Shown here one piece after another: positions 29,550 through 36,896 of a stretch of DNA of 64,000 bases. Where the stretch lies: IMG/VR virus record IMGVR_UViG_3300025853_000068, positions 1 to 64,000 of that record; one strand, written 5' to 3'. The position numbers were made by a program, and so were the translations under genes. The DNA is from a virus. Position 1 is the first letter of the stretch; each line of letters starts with the position of its first letter. The notes below the pieces were generated by a model. The model saw only the letters and a list, made by a program, of their open reading frames with translations. It ran no database searches and was not told the origin of the DNA.

Positions 29550-29878
29550 TATCCTAATAGTTTTTTATTTATCTTTTTTGATTTCTTATAGTCAGGATCT
29601 TTTCGCTTGTTTTTTTCTTCATCAATAAAATCGCTAAAAGTAGGTGCAGTAGAATTAGTACCGTCAGCAGCTATTAACGTAGGTTCGTCTACGTCTATTT
29701 GCTTAGGCCTAGCACTTGTAATGGTTTTAGGTTTAGCTGGACCTTTACCAGTAGCGATGTTATCATTCATTTCTTCAACCTCAGCGTCGTTAACCTGTCC
29801 TTTGTGATAACCACCGTGATTTTTCTTTAATGCCGGAGCAACTGTGTTGTTTTCCGGTCTGTTCATTTTATATGGCAT
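29549..29878 (-). CDS. Small basic protein with YKM-type N-terminus, 109 aa
   Basis: Starts MPYKMNRPENN, an N-terminal pattern shared in variant form by several small proteins here (34759, 53311, 54881). The remainder is polar and probably disordered, with a His/Gly stretch near 20-30 and a Lys-rich C-terminus. It overlaps the holin start by 1 nt and follows a protein with an HExxH motif. Function unknown; it may be a minor virion or DNA-binding protein. Confidence 0.55.
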   Translation of the reverse strand: MPYKMNRPENNTVAPALKKNHGGYHKGQVNDAEVEEMNDNIATGKGPAKPKTITSARPKQIDVDEPTLIAADGTNSTAPTFSDFIDEEKNKRKDPDYKKSKKINKKLLG

Positions 29879-29881
29879 AAC

Positions 29882-30250
29882 TTAATCTTTAAATTCCCAC
29901 GGCAACTCTATATCGCCTTCAGGGTACATTTCACCTTCGTATTCTATATAACCATCTTTTCTAGGGTATGCACCGCCATCCCAGTAAACATAATTATCGT
30001 CGTAATCTACTCTACCGAGCTTCATGTGAACCATGTGTTTCATCTCGTGTTGTAGAACTCTGTTGTATTGCTCACTGTCTTTTTCAATATTGTCATTAAT
30101 GTATATGACTCCTTCTTTGTGAGCTTCACCCATAATACCTTCTGGTAGCTCGGTAAACTCTACTCTGATACCACCTACAACATTGGATTTTCCACCTATG
30201 TTTAACTTGTTATCAGTATTACCTCGTTTGCTACCTAGTTTAAAAGCCAT
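29882..30250 (-). CDS. Small putative zinc metallopeptidase (HExxH), 122 aa
   Basis: A Zn-protease motif is visible as LQHEMKHMVHMKLG near residues 66-79: HEMKH is HExxH, with further His/Asp downstream as possible third ligands. The N-terminus MAFKLGSKRG resembles the YKM-type starts of nearby small proteins. It ends acidic and aromatic (a Glu-rich stretch, then ...WEFKD). No signal peptide, so it acts in the cytoplasm or particle. Possible jobs: maturation cleavage of the scaffold or capsid, or entry-time protein cleavage. Activity is inferred from one motif. Confidence 0.5.
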   Translation of the reverse strand: MAFKLGSKRGNTDNKLNIGGKSNVVGGIRVEFTELPEGIMGEAHKEGVIYINDNIEKDSEQYNRVLQHEMKHMVHMKLGRVDYDDNYVYWDGGAYPRKDGYIEYEGEMYPEGDIELPWEFKD

Positions 30251-30690
30251 TATCTTGTTGGGTCTTTTATCATATCGTCAATAGCTTTATTATAAACTTT
30301 ATCTGTATATGACTTATTATTGTAGAACACGCTTCGATCTGATACTGGCAAGTCTTCTTCTCCGAGTAAGATCCTGTATATTCTACTTATTAGCTGGCTG
30401 CATTTAAAAGAAGTTTTAAAAACGCTGTACTTAATCGTAGTTCGATTTCGATGACGCCACACCTCTATCCAGCCTAGCTTTCTTAGTTTGTCCCACCGGG
30501 TTTTATCCCAGCTCATGGTATAAGTACCATCTATAAATTCTTGTCTTGTAAAACGCTTCTTACAGTCTAAATATATTAAGAGCTCTAAGTCTGCGTCTGT
30601 TAACCCGTAAGTCTTACAGGCCCACTTCCTTGTGAGCCTGTAGTACTTAAGGATTTGTAATTCACGTAAATCGTGAGATGTTAATCGCAT
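30250..30690 (-). CDS. Winged-helix-like DNA-binding protein, 146 aa
   Basis: Helical and basic. About residues 15-85 show a DNA-binding style helix pattern (LTDADLELLIYLDCKKRFTRQ) followed by a Trp-rich strand/turn region (DKTRWDKLRKLGWIEVWRH) and an Arg-Asn-Arg-Thr-Thr wing, as in MarR/winged-helix proteins. The last third is basic and helical. Possible late regulator or packaging-associated DNA-binding protein. No effector domain is visible. The call rests on sequence pattern, not on a recognised family. Confidence 0.45.
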   Translation of the reverse strand: MRLTSHDLRELQILKYYRLTRKWACKTYGLTDADLELLIYLDCKKRFTRQEFIDGTYTMSWDKTRWDKLRKLGWIEVWRHRNRTTIKYSVFKTSFKCSQLISRIYRILLGEEDLPVSDRSVFYNNKSYTDKVYNKAIDDMIKDPTR

Positions 30691-30693
30691 TTA

Positions 30694-31053
30694 TTACGAA
30701 GCATCAACTATTGCAATCGAAGCGCAAGCTGTAATACCTGAATCAATAAATACACCGTTTTCACTGTCAGCTACAACAATCATAGGAGCGTTAATAGCAT
30801 TAGCGCTAGCAATAGCTCCAGTAATAGCTTCAATAACTTCTTTGTGCTTACCAGAAGTAATAGTAAGTACAGCGTGAGCTGCATCTATACCTGAGTCAGC
30901 GTCATTTTCTTGACTAGACTCAAAATAAACTCTTAATTGAGTTGCTGTTGCCATCTCAAGGTGAGATAATTGATCAGCAGGAAAACACACTACTTCTTCA
31001 GTAGCAGCGTCAGAGTCAGCTGCTGCAGAAGCAAAATACAAAAATTTTTTCAT
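30694..31053 (-). CDS. Hypothetical protein, possible decoration protein, 119 aa
   Basis: Compact, Ala/Ile/Asp/Ser-rich with regular alpha/beta alternation and no hydrophobic export signal despite a Leu/Phe-rich first few residues. A Gly/Ala-rich core and short length fit a small head-associated or nucleoid-like protein. It follows a 74-nt A/T-rich gap (31054-31127) that may hold a late promoter. Not recognised. Confidence 0.5.
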   Translation of the reverse strand: MKKFLYFASAAADSDAATEEVVCFPADQLSHLEMATATQLRVYFESSQENDADSGIDAAHAVLTITSGKHKEVIEAITGAIASANAINAPMIVVADSENGVFIDSGITACASIAIVDAS

Positions 31054-31127
31054 TTTTAAAATTTTTAATGATTAATAATTAATTGATTGTGATTTTAAGT
31101 TTAAGGACTATGGTTTATAGTTTATGT

Positions 31128-31385
31128 TTAATCTACTAATACAATATCACTTGACTTTATAACAAAATAAAACTTACCGTCATATTCTATTACATGGCCA
31201 GCGTGTCTATCATACCACACCACATCCTCTTGTTTAATTACTTCTACTAGATTACCTATAGAAATAACTCTACCTTTGAAGTATCTGATCTCTTCGTCTC
31301 TAACTTCATCAAGTATAAGCCCACCTTTTGTTACAGGCTTTTCTTTTATACGATCTACTACTACGTAATGATTAACTGCTTTCAT
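31128..31385 (-). CDS. groS: Phage co-chaperonin GroES-like, 85 aa
   Basis: A single Cpn10-like domain, shorter than host GroES (about 97 aa). Seen: a first strand with Val-Val-Val-Asp-Arg, a mobile-loop region ending in the Gly-Gly-Leu-Ile-Leu tip that would contact GroEL, a strand with GRVISIGN, then VVWYDRHAG and a closing strand ending in VLVD. GroES caps the GroEL cavity during ATP-dependent folding. It is downstream of and overlaps groEL by 14 nt, the reverse of the usual bacterial groES-groEL order. The likely clients are phage structural proteins. Confidence 0.8.
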   Translation of the reverse strand: MKAVNHYVVVDRIKEKPVTKGGLILDEVRDEEIRYFKGRVISIGNLVEVIKQEDVVWYDRHAGHVIEYDGKFYFVIKSSDIVLVD

Positions 31386-32940
31386 TTACTCGTACGTTTG
31401 AGATTACACAATCAGCAGAGATAATAGTAGATACTACGCTCACCGCGTTTTTTAAAGCAGATTTAGTTACAAGCACTGGATCTATGATACCAGATTTAAC
31501 CATGTTAATACGTTCACTAGTTATAGCGTCTCTTCCATAACCTTCATGATCTACAGACTCTTTGTCTATAAATATACCAGCGTTAGCTAATATAGTATCA
31601 AAAGGAGCTCTAATAGCTTTGAGTAGTAATTCTTCACCGACATCGTCGGTCGAAATTTTTTGAGATGCATTAAGGAGGGCAACGCCGCCCCCTGGTACTA
31701 TACCTTCTTTCAACGCAGCCTTTGTAGCATAAATCGCATCCTCGACCCTGTCTTTCTTTTCTTTAAGCTCAACTTTAGAGTTTGCCCCAACGCGGATAAT
31801 TCCAACACTACCCGATAGCATAGACAATCTTTGTTCCAGCTTCTTTTTAATGAAACTATTTTTCTCATCTGCGATTTGTTTGTTTACTTGATCGATGCGT
31901 TCACCTATAGCTTCTACATCAACATCTAACGTTATAACAGTATTCTTATCATCTGTTTCTGCATAGTCAGCTTCACCAAGATGATCTGATGACATCATTT
32001 CTAAATCATCACCTAGCTCTTCGTTAAATAGAGTAGCACCTGTCATTATGGCTAGATCTTGACAAGTGTCGTTTCTAGTAGGGCCAAATCCTGGTAAGTC
32101 AATAATATTTACTTTAATATTACCTTTTACTTTGTTCATCAATAAAGATGATTTAACTTGTTGAGATACTGGCGCTACTATTAATAGTGATCTGTTCTGC
32201 TTGATAACATGCTCTAGTATATTCTGTATCTTACGCATGTTAGGTATCTCAGACGTGCATATCAACACTAGAGGATTATCTAACTCTGCTTTCTGCTTGT
32301 CAGTATTAGTAACAAAGTGTGGAGATGTTAGTGCGCAATCAAATTGTATACCATCTACAGTGTCTACGTAAGTTTCATCTGTGCCAGAACCTTCCATAAG
32401 CACAACACCGTCTTTACCTACAGACGTATAAGCTTCTGCTATAATCGTTCCAAGCTTTTTATCGTTGTTACAACTGATAGTAGCTACGTTGTTAAGCATG
32501 TCAGAGTCTACTTCTATTTTGATGGAGTCTAAATATTTCATGACTTTGTCTAGACCAGACTGCATACCTTGCTTTATTTCTCTAATTGTAGCTTTGTCCA
32601 TAGAGTTATAGACATGTGTAAGTATTGATTCTGCTAAAACAGTGGCGGTAGTCGTACCATCACCCGCTTCACGCACTGTATTGCTAGCAGCTTCTTTAAT
32701 AAGCGTAGCTCCGATGTTTTCTACAGGGTCAAATAACACTACTGACTGCGCCACAGTAACGCCATCTTTAGTAATTACCGGGTTACCTCGCGAATCTTCG
32801 TAAATTACGCACTTACCAGACGCACCGAGTGTAGATTTTACTGCTTTTGCTAGTTTGTTTACGCCAGAAATGACGCGATTTTTAGCCTCATCGCCAAAAT
32901 TAAGGTCTTTGACGATCTCGCTAGGGAGATTGTATTCCAT
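31372..32940 (-). CDS. groL: Phage-encoded chaperonin GroEL, 522 aa
   Basis: A full-length type I chaperonin. Seen: TKDGVTVAQ near residue 57; the ATP-site motif GDGTTTATV with Asp94; and [13 protein letters not shown] with Asp401 (equivalent to the catalytic Asp398 of the E. coli protein), followed by VPGGGVALL. The C-terminus ends in a Val-Arg-Val-Asn-Glu-Ser-Ser style sequence and lacks the Gly-Gly-Met tail of host GroEL, which alters cavity volume. Phage GroEL homologues are known and fold phage capsid proteins. It lies in the late region, with groES overlapping its 3' end. The TTAAATTAAATTA leader precedes its ATG. Host-derived transfer is possible but the sequence is already diverged. 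Confidence 0.95.
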   Translation of the reverse strand: MEYNLPSEIVKDLNFGDEAKNRVISGVNKLAKAVKSTLGASGKCVIYEDSRGNPVITKDGVTVAQSVVLFDPVENIGATLIKEAASNTVREAGDGTTTATVLAESILTHVYNSMDKATIREIKQGMQSGLDKVMKYLDSIKIEVDSDMLNNVATISCNNDKKLGTIIAEAYTSVGKDGVVLMEGSGTDETYVDTVDGIQFDCALTSPHFVTNTDKQKAELDNPLVLICTSEIPNMRKIQNILEHVIKQNRSLLIVAPVSQQVKSSLLMNKVKGNIKVNIIDLPGFGPTRNDTCQDLAIMTGATLFNEELGDDLEMMSSDHLGEADYAETDDKNTVITLDVDVEAIGERIDQVNKQIADEKNSFIKKKLEQRLSMLSGSVGIIRVGANSKVELKEKKDRVEDAIYATKAALKEGIVPGGGVALLNASQKISTDDVGEELLLKAIRAPFDTILANAGIFIDKESVDHEGYGRDAITSERINMVKSGIIDPVLVTKSALKNAVSVVSTIISADCVISNVRVNESS

Positions 32941-32966
32941 TATATTAAATTAAATTAAATTACTAC

Positions 32967-33263
32967 TTATTTTTCAAAAGTTTTTACCACCTTAGGCCCT
33001 TTTGTAGCCTCTAGTTTCTTTTCAAAGTGCTCAATTGAGCCATCAATGGCTTTTTCTGCACCTTCTAAAGTTTCTCTGCGTGTAACGTCAGACCATTTTT
33101 CTGCGTCACCAGGGTGATTTACCTCTGTTTGGTAGTAACCGTTGGGTAATTGGGTAATTCTCCAGTTCTTTTTGTCTGCAAGGTGTTCCCATTGGCCCTT
33201 GGTTTTGTCGTTAATTTGTGGATTTCCGGTCCACGTACTAGTTTTGTAATACAAATACGTCAT
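32967..33263 (-). CDS. Hypothetical protein, 98 aa
   Basis: Not recognised. Rich in Trp, Lys and Glu (for example GNPQINDKTKGQWEHL) with a charged helical C-terminal half. It sits directly upstream of groEL with no obvious motif. No signal peptide or membrane segment. Confidence 0.55.
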   Translation of the reverse strand: MTYLYYKTSTWTGNPQINDKTKGQWEHLADKKNWRITQLPNGYYQTEVNHPGDAEKWSDVTRRETLEGAEKAIDGSIEHFEKKLEATKGPKVVKTFEK

Positions 33264-33311
33264 TTTGGTTTATGTATTGGTTAATAATTAGTTTACGGTA
33301 GTATAGTCACC

Positions 33312-33491
33312 TTAAATTCCCATGAATTTACCAAGCATACCGCCAAGTTTTGTTCCTTTCATCTTATCTACTGCTCCAGGAGCTATAGCCTGTGCTGCTT
33401 TACCTACTAATCCCATACCGAAAAGTTTTGTAGGTGAGCATCCTACGCCTGGTAGCTTCTTATATCTTGTTTGCTTGTTCTTTAATCCCAT
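33312..33491 (-). CDS. Small Gly/Lys-rich protein, 59 aa
   Basis: An intact reading frame below the usual length cut-off. It starts MGLKNKQTRYKKLPG and continues with a Cys-Ser-Pro-Thr-Lys motif, then a Gly/Met/Leu-rich amphipathic helix with repeated GMG/GGM pattern. Position in a run of small co-directional genes with tight spacing (3-nt gap to the upstream stop) supports that it is real. Function unknown; the amphipathic half could contact membrane or DNA. Confidence 0.55.
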   Translation of the reverse strand: MGLKNKQTRYKKLPGVGCSPTKLFGMGLVGKAAQAIAPGAVDKMKGTKLGGMLGKFMGI

Positions 33492-33494
33492 AAT

Positions 33495-33686
33495 TTATTG
33501 TTTATCTCGTTCTATATTCATTTTATTTTGTGATAATCCGCTAGACGCTTGATCCATTGGATTAAACTTAGTATCTTCAGTAGGAGCGTAGTTAGGTTCT
33601 GGCATCGCTATTTTAATCTCTTCTGTCTTTTTCAAACAGCTAGATCTTTTACGCCTTTTACCATGCATTATTCTTTTAGTTCTCAT
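33495..33686 (-). CDS. Small basic protein, 63 aa
   Basis: The first 20 residues are Arg/Lys-rich (MRTKRIMHGKRRKRSSCLKK), then a polar, Pro/Asn/Asp-rich tail. It overlaps the upstream 357-aa gene by 4 nt. A nucleic-acid-binding or packaged basic peptide is plausible. No motif recognised. Confidence 0.5.
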   Translation of the reverse strand: MRTKRIMHGKRRKRSSCLKKTEEIKIAMPEPNYAPTEDTKFNPMDQASSGLSQNKMNIERDKQ

Positions 33687-34756
33687 CGCTTTCTTCTAAA
33701 TGACATTGTTCTTTTGTTGAGCACATGATTTGGATTAGCGTACTTCAACTTATTTGTAGGAGCTGGATCAGGTGCTTCAGAAGCTTCTCTTACGCCGTCT
33801 CTCCAAGAGCCTTTATCTTTTACATACGAAGCCGTCACACTTGACTTAGACCCACCTTGTAAACCTTCACCGCTACCACCTTCTTTGCCAGGCTTGTTTT
33901 TAGTCTCCCATGATTTAGCAGACACGTTTAAGCTTCCTTTTTCTCCACCGTGCACTTTCTGAGGTAGATGTTTCATTGAATACTCAAAGAAACTTATATT
34001 CTTACCTCTTGAATTAGTTGCGTTTTTCTTGTATTTTTCATACAACTTTCGAGCTTTCTGCACTTTCTTTTCGTCTTGCATCCAGTCAAAGCTTGGGTTG
34101 CTTTCGCTAAACTGACTTAACAAAGTTCTGTCTTCGCTATTTGTAGTAACTGTTTCTGGATTAACGTTGAATAGTTGAGCTACTGTTACTGGATTTCCTC
34201 CTTGAGGAGCTTCTTGCTCTCCTGCTTGTGCAGAAGCTTGATCTGGCGTTTGAAAAGCAGGGTCTGTTATTTCAATTGGATTAGTAAATCCTTTTTCGTT
34301 ACCCATGTGAGTTCCTTGATCAACGTAGAACTTACCGTCTTTTTCATATACGTCTAAGTTGTCAACTTGCTTTCCGTACATACTTGATAAGGTTTCTCGC
34401 TGTATGTCACTCATGTTTTCAAAATCAACCTTGTTTGCATCGTTGTAAAACCTATTAGACGCTTCTCTATTTTCTGCAATATCTACTTGCTCTTGACCTA
34501 AGTTTTTCTTAAACTCTTCTTCGCTTCCGTAGCTAGTGTTCTGTGCATACCAATCATCCGAAAGCTTAGTGTCATCTGAATCAAATTCAACATGTTTAGT
34601 TTTTCCTTCTACACCTGACATGTCATATATCATATCTTCTTCTTCTCCTTCTGTCTTTTTAAGAGCTGCTATGCGATCATTTACTGCGTCGTCTATCATC
34701 TTAGATAATGGTCCGCGATACATAGACATGCTTCTATTCTTTAGTCTTTTTGCCAT
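33683..34756 (-). CDS. Hypothetical polar protein, 357 aa
   Basis: Not recognised. Basic at both ends: the N-terminus reads MAKRLKNRSMSMYRGPLSK and the C-terminus NKRTMSFRRKR, each with a Met-Ser-Met/Met-Ser-Phe plus Arg pattern. The middle is acidic, Ser/Gly/Gln/Asn-rich and probably disordered, with a more compact segment near residues 195-270. It is the second late gene after the divergent region. Possible virion or chaperonin-client protein; undecided. Confidence 0.5.
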   Translation of the reverse strand: MAKRLKNRSMSMYRGPLSKMIDDAVNDRIAALKKTEGEEEDMIYDMSGVEGKTKHVEFDSDDTKLSDDWYAQNTSYGSEEEFKKNLGQEQVDIAENREASNRFYNDANKVDFENMSDIQRETLSSMYGKQVDNLDVYEKDGKFYVDQGTHMGNEKGFTNPIEITDPAFQTPDQASAQAGEQEAPQGGNPVTVAQLFNVNPETVTTNSEDRTLLSQFSESNPSFDWMQDEKKVQKARKLYEKYKKNATNSRGKNISFFEYSMKHLPQKVHGGEKGSLNVSAKSWETKNKPGKEGGSGEGLQGGSKSSVTASYVKDKGSWRDGVREASEAPDPAPTNKLKYANPNHVLNKRTMSFRRKR

Positions 34757-34758
34757 AT

Positions 34759-34947
34759 TTATTTTTCGTTAGGAAAAGGATTGTAAACTTTTTCTTTTAG
34801 CTTACGGTATCTTTTAGTATCAGTTTTGCCTTTAGCTTCAAGCTTTTTTAAACGCTTAATTTTTCTGAGTTGCTTGTTCTCTCTACGTACTTCCTTCTTA
34901 TTGTCAGGGTCGTTGAAGAACAGAGGGCCATTCATTTTATATGTCAT
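34759..34947 (-). CDS. Small basic protein with YKM-type N-terminus, 62 aa
   Basis: First gene of the minus-strand block, reading away from the divergent control region. The N-terminus MTYKMNGPLFF is the clearest member of the shared YKM-type start. The rest is Lys/Arg-rich and helical with repeated Lys-Lys-Leu. Probably nucleic-acid binding or particle-associated; function unknown. Confidence 0.5.
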   Translation of the reverse strand: MTYKMNGPLFFNDPDNKKEVRRENKQLRKIKRLKKLEAKGKTDTKRYRKLKEKVYNPFPNEK

Positions 34948-34999
34948 GACTATAGTATCACTTAAAAAAGTGCATTATAAATATAGGGGTATAGCGTAG

Positions 35000-35026
35000 C
35001 CCCACCTACCCCCTCCCCCTCCTCCC
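35000..35026 (-). promoter_or_regulatory. G-quadruplex motif in the divergent region
   Basis: The minus strand carries four G runs of 3, 5, 5 and 4 bases separated by loops of 4, 1 and 5 bases, meeting the usual G3+ quadruplex pattern. The surrounding DNA (34985-35060) is conspicuously C-rich on the plus strand in an otherwise AT-rich genome. It lies between the divergent late and early transcription units. A role in regulation or replication initiation is inferred. Confidence 0.5.
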
Positions 35027-35091
35027 TCACAAAAGCCAAATCGTTTACCCGCCCCCGCCTTCATATTTTCATTTCGTTTCGTTTGCAAAGC

Positions 35092-35117
35092 GAATACGAG
35101 CGATTTTAGATAATATA
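35092..35117 (+). promoter_or_regulatory. Early phage promoter copy 1
   Basis: GAATACGA then 9 nt then GATAATATA, the first and slightly diverged copy (G for A at the first base) of the nine-copy motif. It opens the plus-strand block; the next start codon is 32 nt downstream. Confidence 0.65.
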
Positions 35118-35149
35118 TATGTATAAACAAACAAATTAAATTCTATATT

Positions 35150-35227
35150 ATGAAAACATTTTTCTCACATTTATTTCAAAACATTCAAATTATTGGAAAC
35201 GAATTAGCAAAACAAAAAAGAAAATAA
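35150..35227 (+). CDS. Micropeptide, 25 aa
   Basis: A short frame (MKTFFSHLFQ start, Lys/Arg-rich end) preceded by the leader AAATTAAATTCTATATT and lying downstream of promoter copy 1. Phe/Leu-rich then basic, so possibly amphipathic. It is below normal gene length and supported only by position. Confidence 0.3.
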   Translation: MKTFFSHLFQNIQIIGNELAKQKRK

Positions 35228-35235
35228 TACAAACT

Positions 35236-35261
35236 AAATACTACTTTATACAGATAATATA
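35236..35261 (+). promoter_or_regulatory. Early phage promoter copy 2
   Basis: AAATACTA, 9 nt, GATAATATA. It differs from the consensus by one base in the upstream box and lies 43 nt before the start of the 74-aa gene at 35305. Confidence 0.65.
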
Positions 35262-35304
35262 TATAACTAAAATAAATTAAATAACTAAATTAAATTAAAC
35301 TATT

Positions 35305-35529
35305 ATGAAATTAACTAAAAACAGATTTACTATTGCTAAATCACTAATCGGTCAAAATGCAATTATAACTTTCACAAACAAAAAAGGTGAAACATATACT
35401 TACGATCACGATGCAGTATATGCTGCTAATCAAGAAAAGTTTGAAACTATGAATTGCTTTCAACAATATGGAAATTACACTAACAGTAATAACTTACCAA
35501 CGTTCGCAAGAGAGTTCACTGCTGAATAA
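35305..35529 (+). CDS. Early protein, paralogue of the 77-aa protein at 36663
   Basis: A basic/beta small protein. Over most of its length it matches the protein at 36663: both have ITFTNKKG-type and YDHD-VYA-NQEK segments and end with NYTNSNN or NYTSSNN. Two diverged copies of one gene within 1.4 kb indicate local duplication. No domain recognised; a host-takeover or nucleic-acid-binding role is plausible for an early gene. Confidence 0.65.
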   Translation: MKLTKNRFTIAKSLIGQNAIITFTNKKGETYTYDHDAVYAANQEKFETMNCFQQYGNYTNSNNLPTFAREFTAE

Positions 35530-35584
35530 ACAGTGACACTTGCCTACTACTATACTCTACTTAATAACCTAATGTCACACTTTT

Positions 35585-35692
35585 ATGATACATATAATAC
35601 ACGACTTAACAATACTAATAACACTCGGAGTTTTACTACAATATATTGAAACTATAATTGTAAGTGAAGAGAGTGAGCGGAATGACTCATAA
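35585..35692 (+). CDS. Membrane micropeptide, 35 aa
   Basis: Starts MIHIIHDLTILITLGV with an uninterrupted hydrophobic stretch of about 18 residues, then a charged Glu/Ser/Arg end. It fits a single-pass membrane peptide. Not recognised; confidence is limited by its size. Confidence 0.35.
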   Translation: MIHIIHDLTILITLGVLLQYIETIIVSEESERNDS

Positions 35693-35733
35693 ACAAATTC
35701 ATTCACTAAACAAAACAACTACTTTTACAAACT

Positions 35734-35759
35734 AAATACGTTACTAACTGGATAATATA
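35734..35759 (+). promoter_or_regulatory. Early phage promoter copy 3
   Basis: AAATACGT, 9 nt, GATAATATA. It ends only 7 nt before the ATG at 35767, so a transcript from it would be nearly leaderless. Confidence 0.65.
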
Positions 35760-35766
35760 TACGACT

Positions 35767-35868
35767 ATGCAAAATACAAATAAATACTCTAAAAAAAACA
35801 CGCTGATTCTACAAACAGTATTTATTACTATTCAGCTAACAGCACTAATAATAATTTCTAACTTATAA
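35767..35868 (+). CDS. Membrane micropeptide, 33 aa
   Basis: Basic N-terminus (MQNTNKYSKKN) then a continuous hydrophobic segment rich in Leu/Ile/Thr to the C-terminus, a single-pass membrane peptide layout. Starts 7 nt after promoter copy 3. Confidence 0.4.
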   Translation: MQNTNKYSKKNTLILQTVFITIQLTALIIISNL

Positions 35869-35880
35869 AAAAATACTATT

Positions 35881-36132
35881 ATGAATAAAACTAGATTACA
35901 CAAAGAATTACTTAAGCAGCAGTTAATGAACTATGACTACTCAAATACACCAGTAGATAAATCAATACTTGTCGAGTTAGACTACAAACAAATTACTGTG
36001 TCTACTGAAGGTCCAAGTGGCTTTACTCACTGGAGAGCGTCAGGTGGTTCTATTGAAAACTTAGTAGAGTTAATGAATAAGCGAGCTGCTGAAAATCCTG
36101 ACTATGATTTAATAATAGTTGATAAAGCATAA
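35881..36132 (+). CDS. Early hypothetical protein, 83 aa
   Basis: Not recognised. Helical, Lys/Asn-rich N-terminus followed by a segment with GPSGFTHWRASGG, and a C-terminal acidic helix. The ATG follows an A-rich leader. Its stop is just before promoter copy 4. Confidence 0.55.
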   Translation: MNKTRLHKELLKQQLMNYDYSNTPVDKSILVELDYKQITVSTEGPSGFTHWRASGGSIENLVELMNKRAAENPDYDLIIVDKA

Positions 36133-36138
36133 CAAAAT

Positions 36139-36164
36139 AAATACGATGCTTATTAGATAATATA
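36139..36164 (+). promoter_or_regulatory. Early phage promoter copy 4
   Basis: AAATACGA, 9 nt, GATAATATA, a perfect match. It lies between the stop of the 83-aa gene and the start of the 73-aa gene, 30 nt upstream of that ATG. Confidence 0.7.
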
Positions 36165-36194
36165 TACGAATTTAAACTATAAAAATAATATACT

Positions 36195-36416
36195 ATGCAC
36201 TTAAAAATTTCTAAATCAACTAACATTATCAAATTAAACAATAACACTTATATACCTTTTCAACTTCATCAGTTACCAGATTACTATCAAGAAATATCTC
36301 TAACTGACCAATTCAAAGCAAAAGGCTATGTTTATATAAATAAACTTGCACTAAAATCTTACAATGTTGATACTCATACTTTAAATAAAGATTTAAACTA
36401 TAGACTAAAAAGATAA
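36195..36416 (+). CDS. Early hypothetical protein, 73 aa
   Basis: Not recognised. Small, beta-leaning, Lys/Asn/Tyr-rich; the N-terminal third has MHLKISKSTNIIKLNNNTY. It has its own phage promoter upstream and another one following. Confidence 0.55.
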   Translation: MHLKISKSTNIIKLNNNTYIPFQLHQLPDYYQEISLTDQFKAKGYVYINKLALKSYNVDTHTLNKDLNYRLKR

Positions 36417-36423
36417 ACAAAAC

Positions 36424-36449
36424 AAATACGATTACTAATGGATAATATA
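36424..36449 (+). promoter_or_regulatory. Early phage promoter copy 5
   Basis: AAATACGA, 9 nt, GATAATATA, perfect match. The ATG at 36438 falls inside this motif, so the in-frame ATG at 36459, 9 nt past it, is the more likely start of the following gene. Confidence 0.7.
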
Positions 36450-36458
36450 TATAAAGAT

Positions 36459-36656
36459 ATGCAAAAAACATTACAAAAATACAAACTACATTACTTGCAC
36501 GCTAAACAATATGGCGATACAGATATACAAGTAACATATTTCAACAAGATACAAGACTTGTTAGCTCAAGAAATATACTCAGAGTTCGGTTATGATACTT
36601 GTAGTATGGTAGAAAAAGAAGAAATATTAACTAAAACTATTAACTTTTTAAATTAA
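36459..36656 (+). CDS. Early hypothetical protein, 65 aa
   Basis: Helical, with MQKTLQKYKLHYLHAKQYG at its start and an acidic helix near the end. The ATG at 36459 is chosen because the alternative in-frame ATG at 36438 lies within promoter copy 5. Not recognised. Confidence 0.5.
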   Translation: MQKTLQKYKLHYLHAKQYGDTDIQVTYFNKIQDLLAQEIYSEFGYDTCSMVEKEEILTKTINFLN

Positions 36657-36662
36657 ATTATT

Positions 36663-36896
36663 ATGTCAAATGTACTAGAAAAAAAGAGATTTGTAATCTC
36701 AAAAGCAATGGTTGGTAAAGAACTTGTTATTCAGTTCACCAACAAAAAAGGTGATGTCATCAAGTATGACCACGATGGTGTCTATGCTCTTAATCAAGAG
36801 AAATTAGAGACAATGGAGTGTTTCCAAAAATACGGTAACTATACTTCATCGAATAATATTCCGACTTGGGCTAAAGAAGCTCAGTTAGAAGACTAG
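36663..36896 (+). CDS. Early protein, paralogue of the 74-aa protein at 35305
   Basis: Shares a FTNKKG element, a YDHDGVYALNQEK element and a Tyr-Gly-Asn-Tyr-Thr-Ser-Ser-Asn-Asn segment with the protein at 35305. The conserved core in two copies suggests a functional small domain. The C-terminus is Glu/Leu-rich (AQLED). Its stop codon overlaps the start of a tRNA-like element by two bases. Confidence 0.65.
   Translation: MSNVLEKKRFVISKAMVGKELVIQFTNKKGDVIKYDHDGVYALNQEKLETMECFQKYGNYTSSNNIPTWAKEAQLED

Noticed and set aside
34961-34980. Small hairpin (CACTT-AAAA-AAGTG) as a terminator for the late block
   Set aside because: Stem of only 5 bp and A/T-rich; it lies upstream of the late genes, where a terminator is not expected.
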